Both the position numbers and the translations under genes were made by a program. Shown one piece after another: positions 55,145-64,000 of a DNA stretch of 64,000 bases. This DNA comes from Ciona intestinalis (Eukaryota; Chordata; Ascidiacea; Phlebobranchia; Cionidae). The DNA lies in the NCBI RefSeq assembly GCF_000224145.3, contig NC_020179.2, forward strand, positions 2,372,125 through 2,436,124, given 5' to 3'. Every line of letters begins with the position of its first letter. Positions within the stretch are counted from its first letter, which is position 1. Below the pieces are notes generated by a model, which was given only the letters and a program-made list of their open reading frames with translations, was not told the DNA's origin and did no database searches.

Positions 55145-56350
55145 ATGAACAATCTACTGACTGTAACCTTGCTGGACTTTACAATACAATTAGTTGGATT
55201 TGCTGTTGCATTTGCACTTCAAACTGAAAAGTTTTATGATTTGACAGGTAGGTTGCAAATTGCGGTCATACAAATATCATAAAAACTTTAATTTTTGTCA
55301 CAAATTCTAACAGGCTCATGTACCTTTATACTTGTGGCTCAAGCAAGTTTACGATGGAGAGCTAATAGACAATTTAGAAGAGTCTTACTCAGCACAATGG
55401 TTACGGTCTGGGCAGCTAGGTAAAACACATAAACCTATAGAATGTCCCTTAGTACTACTATTAAAATACCTTTTTTAAGGTTGGGACTGTTTTTGTTTTA
55501 CCGTGTACTACATGAAGGCGGTGACAAACGCTTCAATAAAGTTAAAAGTAAACCAGTTACTTTCCTTATCTATTGGATGATACAAGGTAAAAGTATAGAG
55601 ATTTTCAATTTTATATATATATTATTATAATAATTACTTTCCTTATCTATTGGATGATACAAGGTAAAAGTATAGAGATTTGTAATTATATATATATATT
55701 ATTATAATAATTCACGATTTTGCTTTTAAAGGTGTTTGGATTATCGTAATGTCGGCACCGGTGTTATTTGTAAATAACGAGAGGCAAAACGTCCCAATAA
55801 ACACTCGTGATTACGTTGGATTTGCTGTCTGGCTGTTTGGGATGTTTTTTGAAATTATGGCGGACTTACAAAAACTGACATTCCGTAACAATCCAGACAA
55901 TGCTGTAAGTAAAAAGTAACCAAGTTACGACCTGCCTCAATATAATTCAAACTTTTTTTTCTAATTGTTTTAATACTTTTCACTGTATTTAATAACTTAT
56001 AATTAAAATCACCAGGGTAAGTTCATCAGTTCAGGTTTGTGGTCAATTAGTCGACATCCAAATTACTTTGGTGAAATTGTTCTCTGGGTTGGCGTGTTTA
56101 TTATTGCCTCATCTGATCTGACGGGTAACAATCTGTATTTTACAATGCTTTATTTCCTTACTAATCTGTAAAAACAGGATGGACATGGGTTAGTATTTTG
56201 TCGCCGGTATTTCTATATTATCTTCTAAACAATGTGAGTGGGGTGCCAATACTAGAACGAAGTGGGTTAAAGAGATATGGAGAACTACCGGAATACAAGC
56301 AATACATCAACACAGTGCCCGTGTTGGTACCTTTTGTTGGCAGAACATAG
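55145..56350 (+). CDS. DUF1295 / steroid-5-alpha-reductase-like membrane protein, six exons, 256 aa
   Basis: Exons: 55145-55247 (ATG), 55314-55419, 55480-55586, 55732-55904, 56016-56124, 56178-56350 (stop TAG). Phases match and the total is 771 bases. Several hydrophobic segments span the protein (for example LDFTIQLVGFAVAFAL, then IIVMSAPVLFV, YVGFAVWLFGMFF, IVLWVGVFIIASS). The C-terminal block LWSISRHPNYFGE near residues 171-183 is the cofactor-side motif shared by DUF1295, steroid 5-alpha-reductase and isoprenylcysteine methyltransferase families. It is probably an ER membrane oxidoreductase; the substrate is unknown. Upstream, TSNAX ends 215 bp away with AATAAA at 54997-55002. Intron 3 contains a duplicated copy of the exon 3 end. 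It is convergent with POP4. Confidence 0.88.
55557..55710 (+). repeat. 77 bp tandem duplication copying the exon 3 end and its donor
   Basis: TTACTTTCCTTATCTATTGG then ATGATACAAGGTAAAAGTAT occurs at 55557 (the true exon 3 end) and again at 55634. Each copy is followed by a TA-rich run and ATTATTATAATAA. The copies are nearly identical, so the event is recent. Confidence 0.92.
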
Positions 56351-56729
56351 ATGCAATGGATAAACATAAAGATCTATTTAATTACTTAATTATTTTCCTT
56401 CACAGTTTAATTATGCTGTTAATATATTGCAATTGTATTATTTGTATAGCCTACCAACTTCTTTATTACAAATAACTTTGGGAATTGTCAATTCCGAATT
56501 GAAATATTAATGAAATTGTTTTAATTTGCAGTACATACGGATACTGAACACCATTCTATTTAATGTATTTGCCCTGTCGTTATCTTCATCTGGGCTTTCA
56601 ATTCGATATTATACTGCTCTTGTTAATAATTATTCACTCAGTGTATGTGCATTCATGAAATAACCTATTTGTTTAATAAATAAACAATATGCATCATAAC
56701 ATACATAACCAACATCAAGTACAAAAAAG
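56351..56729. other. Convergent 3' ends of the DUF1295 gene and POP4
   Basis: About 380 bp without coding content. An AATAAATAAACAAT run at about 56675-56690 could serve the plus-strand gene as a poly(A) signal. Confidence 0.45.
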
Positions 56730-57335
56730 TTAAATTACTGGCAGCACAGGTATGTAGTTTTTAAACTTTTTGGTTAACCGTTGCGAGGGTTTAATGCAAA
56801 ACTGATCCCCAAATATTGTTACTCTTAAGTTTTCGAATATAATTTCAAATACAGAATTCTTTTTTGGAATATTACGAATTGTGTTTTTGAGTGTAACAAT
56901 TTGAAACATGTTTTTGCTTTCTGTGATGATAGTTCCTTTCGTTTTTTCGAGATGTTTGCAATTGGATAAAACCACAGATATAACCGCACCATGTAGGTCA
57001 GCTTTCAAAAACACTTCTTGAGCCATTTTCATGTCCACCTGCTTCTTACCCCCCACATAGAGAACTTCTCTAATATACTCACTCCACATTTTTCGAAGCG
57101 GTTCATATTCAGCGTAGTTACTGTTTTGTGTGAGAGCACGTTTTAAATCAGCTTTGCATTGACGAAGAGATTTCTTTTGTTTTTTCTTTTTAACTTTGCC
57201 AGATTTTTCACATAACAACAAAATAGGTTTCTGGTACAAGTTCACTAGTTGCTTTTCTAGCTTCTTTTCAGAAAGGTCTGGCACCTTTTCCTTTACAAAT
57301 TGTTCCACGAAACTCAAGCCTTTTGGTTCCTCCAT
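56730..57335 (-). CDS. POP4: RNase P/MRP protein subunit p29, single exon, 201 aa
   Basis: RNA-binding protein subunit of RNase P (tRNA 5' maturation) and RNase MRP (rRNA processing); nucleolar. The N-terminal half is lysine-rich (KVKKKKQKKSLRQ at about 47-59). The core begins LRKMWSEYIREVL at 80-92. The Sm-like barrel carries the family mark KADLHGAVISVV at 111-122, then GTIITESKNMFQIVT and the C-terminal IFGDQFCIKPSQRLTKKFK. The human protein has 220 aa. There are no introns. It starts 527 bp from TALDO1 in divergent orientation. Confidence 0.93.
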   Translation of the reverse strand: MEEPKGLSFVEQFVKEKVPDLSEKKLEKQLVNLYQKPILLLCEKSGKVKKKKQKKSLRQCKADLKRALTQNSNYAEYEPLRKMWSEYIREVLYVGGKKQVDMKMAQEVFLKADLHGAVISVVLSNCKHLEKTKGTIITESKNMFQIVTLKNTIRNIPKKNSVFEIIFENLRVTIFGDQFCIKPSQRLTKKFKNYIPVLPVI

Positions 57336-57861
57336 TCTGTAGCAGTAGTACTTATAGGATCAAACTGTATTCCGCTCAACTGTAGTTTAAACGCAACAAC
57401 GTAATGTGCTTGTGAACCCAAGCGTGTATACTTCCACCGCGGATATATTTACACAGTAATCGTGACGAACGAAAAAGGTTCGAGCATGTTGCTTTTGCGT
57501 GTGCGGCATTACAACGCACGCAATGACTAAGGCGAATACTGGCTACTAGCGCTTCTGATTAAACGCGCAGAGTTCTGCTTACGGACTAATTGGACTTTTG
57601 CATGGTGTTCTGTTTCACCAAAGTTTCTAAACAAATTGAAGTAGTTCAGAAACTTAAACATATAAGAAAGGGATATTTTACTAGAGGATCGACCAATAAG
57701 GTTACTGTATAGGTAAACAGGCATGTACTGTTTCGGAAACGACAAAACATGCGTCGGATCATCATTTTATGACCGCGAGCAATAAGTACCGACCCTGATA
57801 ACACATTATCAACGCTTAAAGGTTAGAAGTAGGCAGATTAACTTTAAAACATTAGCTCAAC
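57336..57861. promoter_or_regulatory. Divergent promoter interval, POP4 and TALDO1
   Basis: 526 bp between two divergent ATGs. It is more CpG-containing than its surroundings (for example TGCGTGTGCGGCATTACAAC near 57500). No TATA box or known site stands out, and no coding exon is visible. Confidence 0.45.
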
Positions 57862-60001
57862 ATGAATGACAAAAGGCAGAAACTTTGTTCCGCATTGGAT
57901 GCGCTGAAAAAACACACAACTGTTGTTGCAGATACTGGTGACATTAAAGGTAAGATTACTATTTAAGGGAGTAAATATATACACACAAATAGCATCATGT
58001 TTAAATATTGCTTTTATTTTATAGCGATTGCCCAGTATCTGCCTCAAGATGCTACAACAAATCCATCTCTGTTATTGGCAGCTGCAAAAATGCCAGAGTA
58101 TGACAGTATCATCAATGAGGCAATTCAGTATGGTAAAAGTCAAGCAAGGTTTGTATTCTAAAGTAGATTTCCACTTTTTTTCATGCCGCATCTATAGATA
58201 GTATTTTGATTTTCTAGTGATGTCAATGCACAAGTCACTGCAGCCATGGATAAGTTGTTTGTCAGCTTTGGAATTGAAATCTTAAAGACAGTCCCTGGAA
58301 GAGTTTCAACAGAAGTGGATGCTCGGTAAAGTCATTTTTATTACCTGATAGCCCTTTAAAAATAACATCAGTATAATACTAAACTTGGTTAATTATTTTT
58401 GACTACTGTGGTATATAAAATGTTAGTTTTATTCCAACGTTTCATCCGTCATTCAGCAAGACTTTATCAGGGTTGACTATGGAATTGACTTAGCTTGTTT
58501 TTTTTCAGTTTGTCTTTTGATGTTGAAGGATCCGTAGCTAAAGGGAAGAAATTCATCTCATTATATGAAGCTGCTGGTGTTTCAAGAGATAGAGTCTTGA
58601 TAAAGCTTAGTTCAACATGGGAGGGGGTGCTGGCAGCTAAGTGTGTAAAAATGTTTAGTCTTTTCAAAAACTTGACATTATAAATAATGCATTATTTCTT
58701 TATGTGACGTATATTTGTTGGCACAAATCTAAACCAGTGTGTTTGCAGGCAACTGGAAGCAGAAGGGATACACTGTAACATGACACTTCTCTTTTCCTTT
58801 GCTCAGGTTACATTTGTGTACTAAGTTGCTCTATAAAAAACTGTATCACATATATTTTTCACAGTGTATTTTTGCTTAACACATTGATTTTGAAATTTAA
58901 AAAATGGAAATTGTTTGGGAGTTTGTTGACCTTTGGAAAGTGTACATACAACATCATTTGCTTGATTTTCAAAGCAAACTTTACTACCATTTCCTGCCAA
59001 ATAACAGAAACCAATGCTAACCTTTAACAACAGCTTACCGGCTTACCATGACATGTTGTTTCCCTGCAGGCAGTAGCATGTGCAGAAGCAGGCGTGACTC
59101 TCATTTCACCATTTGTTGGTCGCATCTATGACTGGTATGTAAAGAATACTGGCCAAAAGGATTATGCACTTTTGGAAGATCCAGGTTAATATTTATCGGA
59201 AATGCATTATAATTATATGTAACAAATTTTTTATATATTGTCCATTACAGGTGTAAAGAGTGTGACTAAGATATACAACCATTACAAACGACATGGTTAC
59301 AATACTGTGGTTATGGGCGCATCTTTCCGCAACACAAACCAAATTAAAGCACTCTGCGGATGTGATTTACTGACCATTTCGTGAGTTTTATTTATCAGCT
59401 ATAGGGATTGTAAAATATTCTTTTTGTTCTGAGCAATAGTAAAGTGATCCATTGCTATAAAAGTAGATCTTCATGTATTTTTAAACCTATTAGGTAGAAC
59501 TTTTTTTGGCACACATAGGACACATTTATCCCAACTGATTTCCTTTTCCAGTACCAACAAAATCTTTTTTTAGACCAAAGCTGTTAGAGCAATTGCAAAG
59601 TGACGATACAGATGTTCCAAAACAACTTTCAACTGATAATGCAGCACTTACAAATGGACCAAAGGTATATCAAATGTTTACTATTTTTGCTGGAGAATTA
59701 TGAAGGAGGATAATCGTTTTAAAAAAACAAAGATTTTGCTTTATTTTAAACATGTTGAAAACTCACTGTCTATTTATTTGAAAACAGATCTCATTATCTG
59801 AAGCTGAATTTCGTTACCAACACAACCAAGATGCCATGGCTGTTGAAAAACTAGCTGAAGGGATTCGTAAGTTTGCTGAAGATGCTGTGAAGCTGGAAAA
59901 CATGCTCAAGGTATTGTATATTACATAACAATGGCCATTTGATATAGTGCTTGTCTAACCTTTATATACATAATGTTCTACAGGAAAGGATGTCTGCATG
60001 A
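57862..60001 (+). CDS. TALDO1: Transaldolase, ten exons, 328 aa
   Basis: Pentose-phosphate enzyme that transfers dihydroxyacetone between sedoheptulose-7-P and glyceraldehyde-3-P. Exons: 57862-57949 (ATG), 58025-58148, 58218-58325, 58509-58640, 58749-58806, 59070-59184, 59251-59380, 59574-59664, 59788-59910, 59984-60001 (stop TGA). Phases match; the total is 987 bases (human 337 aa). Active-site residues by E. coli TalB equivalence: Asp24 (D17) in VVADTGD, Asn42 (N35) in ATTNPSL, Glu103 (E96) in STEVDAR, Schiff-base Lys139 (K132) in VLIKLSSTW, and the CNMTLLFS block (N154, T156). The last exon codes five residues. AATAAA lies at about 60325. A partial second copy follows directly. Confidence 0.97.
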
Positions 60002-60683
60002 AGTGGGGATAAAGTTAATCAACAGTAGGCAGTATTCCATACAATGAGATTACCCAGGATTGTGCCTTACAAATTTAATTCCAAATGTATCATACCACAC
60101 TGCCTGTATATTGCTCATACACCAATCAAATTGTAATCATCTCGTATTCCTATTTTACCCGGACAGTAGTTTGTTTATACTGCAGTAAGTAAACTGCTCA
60201 GTGCTCATATATTCATTGCTGTACAATGTCTATGCACCACTTTAACAGTTGCACCCATTTCTAAACCATGATTGAATTAGATACTAGTATCACTTGTATA
60301 TAATATGTAGTACTGTGGTGTAACAATAAATACATTCAAGGGTACTGTTGCATTGAAATCATTCACTATATATATTCTGCAGCAAATGTAAGTCTGAAAT
60401 TGATCTGGCAATTATTGTAATCCTAATAGAAAAAGGAAACATCGAATCACAAAACAAATTTTAGAAGATTGTATAAGTTTGCCTGCTAATTTTACTTGGA
60501 ATAGTCATTATTTAAAGTAATCAGCAATCTACATCCTGTATAGGAGGTGGTGTCTTGTTCCTCGCCATATGATTAATCAAGTAAGTCCCGATAGCAACAA
60601 TATGTAGCCCTAAACGTAGGTCACATTATGATAAACCTATTATCGAATTGTTTCAAAATCTAAATTTAGTATTTATACTTCAG
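60002..60683 (+). other. TALDO1 3' UTR and spacer before the second copy
   Basis: No exon resembling TALDO1 exon 1 (TTVVADTGD) occurs here. A short ATGATTAATCAAGTAAGT at about 60570 could mimic a start exon, but its phase does not fit the next exon. Confidence 0.5.
60325..60330 (+). terminator. Poly(A) signal candidate for TALDO1
   Basis: AATAAA about 325 bases after the TALDO1 stop, followed by ordinary AT-rich sequence before the duplicated exons begin at 60684. Confidence 0.5.
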
Positions 60684-61999
60684 CGATTAGCCAGTATTCG
60701 CCACAAGATGCTACAACAAATCCTACATTTCTATTAGAAGCTGCCAAAATGCCAGAGTATGACTATATTATTAATGAAGCAGTTCAGTATGGTAATAGTC
60801 AAGCAAGGTTTGTATTAAAAAAATTGTAAACCTTAGTCAATTGACAAAGCATGGACAATACAGTCCCTTAATTCAATTAATTTTAATTCTTTTCTAGTGG
60901 AGTCACTGCAGCCTTGGATAAGTTGTTTGTCAGCTTCGGAATTGAAATCCTAAAGACAGTTCCTGGAAGAGTTTCAACTCAAATAGATGCTCGGTAAATT
61001 AAAATCAAATAAACTTCAAATATTCAAGATTAAAACTGCATAAAAAATTAGATATTAATGATTTTTTTAGCCTGTCGTTTGATGTTGAAGGAATTGTGGC
61101 CCAGGGAAAGAATTTCATCTCATTATATGAAGCTGCTGGTGTTTCACGAGATAGAGTCTTGATAAAGATAGCATCAACATGGGAGGGGGTGCTGGCAGCC
61201 AGGTGCGTCTATAATTTAAACGGTTTATAACAAATCTAAACCGGTGTGTTTTCAGGCAACTGGAAGCAGAAGGGATACACTGCAAAATGTCGCTTCTCTT
61301 TTCCTTTGCTCAGGTTACATTTGTTCTATAATTATGTGAAAATATTAAAGCAACTTGGCAATATAGTTCTTCTGTTTTGCTTGCACACTTTCATGCAATG
61401 ACGGTTGGAAATAATGTATAGTGTACAAAAATGACATTACTAGTTTGATTAGAAAAAGGCTAACGAGATGCTACTTAATACTTCTTTTATCAGTTAATAA
61501 ATGCAATTTGTTTTTCATAGGCAGTAGCATGTGCAGAAGCAGGCGTGGCTGTCATTTCACCATTTGTTGGTCGTATCTATGACTGGTATGCTAAGAATAC
61601 TGGTCAAAAGAAATATGCCCTTCTGGAGGATCCAGGTAATTTATCAGAAGTCTTCAAAATAAATTACCATGTGTTCAAACTCACACACTACAAGAAAATG
61701 TTACTTACAGGTGTAAAGCACGTCACAAAGATTTTCAACTACTACAAACAACATGGTTATAAAACTGAGGTTATGGCCGCATCTTTCCGCAACACGAACC
61801 AAATCAAAGCTTTGGCTGGTTGTGATCTTATAACCATTGCGTGAGTACTTCTAATAACTTCATGTAGTTGGATTCTTTATCCATAACTTATTGTTTATCC
61901 AACTTTAGACCAGAGCTGTTACAGCAATTGCAAAGTGATCATACAGATGTTCCAAAACAGCTTTCAACTGAAAATGCAGCGCTTACAAATGGACCAAAG
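60684..61999 (+). pseudogene. Partial tandem copy of TALDO1 (exons 2-8) with altered active site
   Basis: Exon equivalents: 60684-60807 (2), 60898-60993 (3, 12 bp shorter in frame), 61071-61202 (4), 61256-61313 (5), 61521-61635 (6), 61711-61840 (7), 61909-61999 (8). All frames are open, all splice sites are intact and all lengths otherwise equal the parent. No exon 1 (with the D17-equivalent Asp) lies upstream. Exons 9-10 are not found before the gap at 62189-62313. The Schiff-base Lys is kept (VLIKIASTW), but the TalB E96 equivalent is Gln (CAA, 60980-60982), N154 is Lys (61284-61286) and T156 is Ser (61290-61292). Either a young unprocessed pseudogene, a divergent paralogue with unrecognised ends, or alternative exons of TALDO1. 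Confidence 0.85.
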
Positions 62000-62112
62000 G
62001 TACAGAACAATATTACAGAATAATCTTATTATAAAGGATAGACTACATATGAATAAAATCAAAGCCCTGAGAAGCCTGCAGTTCGAAACCATTGGTCTTA
62101 AAGTGAAATATA

Positions 62113-62188
62113 TGTATGAATGAATGTAACTTACTTTATCCACGCGTGGCCGGAAAACGACAGTCGTTATCACACGGGTTTAACACCT
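62113..62188 (-). mobile_element. SINE tail, minus strand, cut by the gap
   Basis: GAATGAATGTAACTTACTTT, then CGTGGCCGGAAAACGACAGT, is the reverse complement of the composite SINE 3' end. The rest is lost in the following run of N. Confidence 0.75.
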
Positions 62189-62313
62189 NNNNNNNNNNNN
62201 NNNNNNNNNNNNNNNNNNNNNNNNNNNNNNNNNNNNNNNNNNNNNNNNNNNNNNNNNNNNNNNNNNNNNNNNNNNNNNNNNNNNNNNNNNNNNNNNNNNN
62301 NNNNNNNNNNNNN
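62189..62313. other. Assembly gap (125 N)
   Basis: A run of N after the TALDO1-like exons; it interrupts a SINE and could hide sequence of the second copy. Confidence 0.99.
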
Positions 62314-64000
62314 TTATATTTTCGCAAAAAAAATCAAAAATATAATATTTATATGATTCAAGTTATGATCATACTTTTTTATATTTAACATCTATCCCCG
62401 CACTTTTTTAAAGAAAATAATGTTTCATATTTTAGGTATCACTTGGCGCTATAACATATTCGAAGCTGGATCGGGAGAAAATTCTATAAATATGTTTTTA
62501 TGACGAATATTAATATTCATAATTAATATTTTTTCGAATTTTAAAGTTTTCATTTTAGAATCGGTACCGCTGGGGTCTAGTTAGTACAGTGTCCAAATTT
62601 TAGGTTGGTGGCACCAGTAAAAGGTATCGAAAATGGCCGCTAGAATATCTGTATTCTAGGATCACCTTGGTTGGTTATAGGGGTTAGTGGTTACCAAAAA
62701 AGGTGGGGGGGAAGATTCTTCACTAGCACCAAGTTTACATAAAATATGATTAAATATAAAAGTAGATATAATTGTGTGGACAGTGTAAAGATTTTAAAAA
62801 CCGTTGGCATGCGAAGTTTGTTTCATAATTTAAGGCACTTAAACGTCAATATCTATTGATCAACATCCTATTACAAGATAAATTTACATTAAACTTACCA
62901 TTTTTATGCTTTAAATTAAATACTTATGCTCCAGAATAACTCTTCCGCCAGAAATGAGTGTAGAACTGCAAACAGAAAACGTCTAGTAACCAAACACAAT
63001 ACGAGAAATTCAAACGCACATGCCCAGTACAAGTATTGTCACATCGATTGAAAACATATCTGTAAAAAAAATCGAAGATATATGTGAAGTAAATAACGTT
63101 TTGAGTGTTAAACACAACTTTTTTTATTTAGAAAAATATTGTTATTACTGTTCTTTGAAAATTAGGTTTAATAATACATTTGTCGACATTAACAAATGAC
63201 TACGGCGCTCCTAATTCTACCACGGCATCAGTATGTGTGAGCGCTAACCAACGATTTTGCAGGAAGCTTCCAGAATGTAGTTCACGGAAGGGGTAAATTC
63301 TGGTACGGAGTAACCGTTCACTATGATGATATTTAGACAATGTATTCTGCCTTACTTTTACATTAACCTAAATTAATACTCATGACATTAATCTATTATA
63401 TGCGCAAGTTCTAGGAATTTCTCAACTAAGTCAAAACACATGCTTCTATCTATCAAAGTCTATATCATATACATTTCTGAACCTATACCACAAACATGCC
63501 ATACTAAACTAAATCTATTAAACAAAAGCATTGGCCAGATTGGCTGAAAGAGGGATTCTGTCTATTTCATATAAATTAAAGTTGGATTACACGAATACAG
63601 TATGATTTACGCAAACATATGAAGTGAAAAGATAATATAGAAGCTTCTAACACAGCGTGGAACCAACCAGCCTAAAATAATGTGTTGTAAATGTTGCGTA
63701 CAGTACATAACTTATATTATGACAGTCACTAGCCGCCTGGAAACAGATATGGTTTAACATAATTTGAATACAAGATTATAACTGGAAACAAATATGGTTT
63801 AACATGATTTCAATTTCAATAAAAGATTATAAAGAGTAGTTCTGTGCGTATTCATGAACACATGTCTCATGATAAAATATGGCACAAGATATTATAAGCT
63901 TTACAATGAATTGTGAATATGAAAAACACAGCAAAATGCGAGCTGATGTGACATTCCATACTTCTAAGCAACTCCTTTTTGTTATATTTTTTAACAGTTT
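62314..64000. other. No gene seen
   Basis: AT-rich sequence with no convincing coding exon on either strand. I compared 62430-62520 with TALDO1 exon 9 and found no acceptable match. A short direct repeat (ACTGGAAACAAATATGGTTT and a variant) lies at about 63738-63800. Confidence 0.4.

Noticed and set aside
62430..62520. Exon 9 of the second TALDO1 copy
   Set aside because: An acceptor-like TTTTAG precedes a short frame, but its residues do not align with the exon 9 sequence ([15 protein letters not shown]) of the first copy.

Overview
The window reads as nuclear DNA of a tunicate, most likely a Ciona-type ascidian. It is AT-rich, its proteins resemble chordate orthologues, its splice sites are canonical GT-AG, and its introns are short to medium and full of small non-autonomous repeats: a tRNA-headed composite SINE, MITEs with matching terminal inverted repeats, and hAT-like MITEs. 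The species call is inference. Two assembly gaps (runs of N) lie at 21750-21965 and 62189-62313.

Layout. 1-3.7 kb holds one small unrecognised ORF (1009-1368, minus) and otherwise repeats. 3.76-26.08 kb is a minus-strand phospholipase D (PLD1/2 type) spread over at least 28 exons. It has PX, PH and two HKD motifs, one exon apparently lost in the first gap, and one exon that cannot be read through in a single frame. 27.4-29.2 kb is a three-exon GT10 fucosyltransferase (minus) with a clean hAT-like MITE in intron 1. 29.2-32.1 kb is intergenic and holds a nested inverted-repeat element. 32.09-33.67 kb is a six-exon plus-strand gene for an unrecognised acidic-tailed protein of about 201 aa. 34.97-50.23 kb is POLD1 (minus), resolved into 21 phase-consistent exons coding for 1,064 aa, with large repeat-filled introns near its 3' end.

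50.8-60 kb is compact. It holds a deoxynucleoside kinase (dCK/dGK type, minus), MTHFD2 (plus), TSNAX (plus), a DUF1295 / steroid-reductase-like membrane protein (plus, six exons), RPP29/POP4 (minus) and transaldolase TALDO1 (plus, ten exons). The kinase, MTHFD2, TSNAX and POP4 have single-exon coding regions. 60.7-62.0 kb is a tandem partial copy of TALDO1 (exons 2-8) that keeps its reading frame and splice sites but changes active-site residues. 62-64 kb shows no gene.

Functional theme. The kinase (dNTP salvage), POLD1 (replication), MTHFD2 (one-carbon units for nucleotide synthesis) and TALDO1 (pentose phosphates) all serve DNA-precursor supply or replication. Three E2F-like sites sit at the kinase start. 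The MTHFD2-TSNAX junction (AATAAA, then a TTTCAG acceptor 25 bases before the ATG) looks like an operon or trans-splicing junction. Tandem duplication recurs at several scales: a whole gene segment (TALDO1), exon ends together with their 5' splice sites (POLD1 intron 11, DUF1295 intron 3), and a minisatellite in a PLD intron that appears to have grown from a SINE tail.
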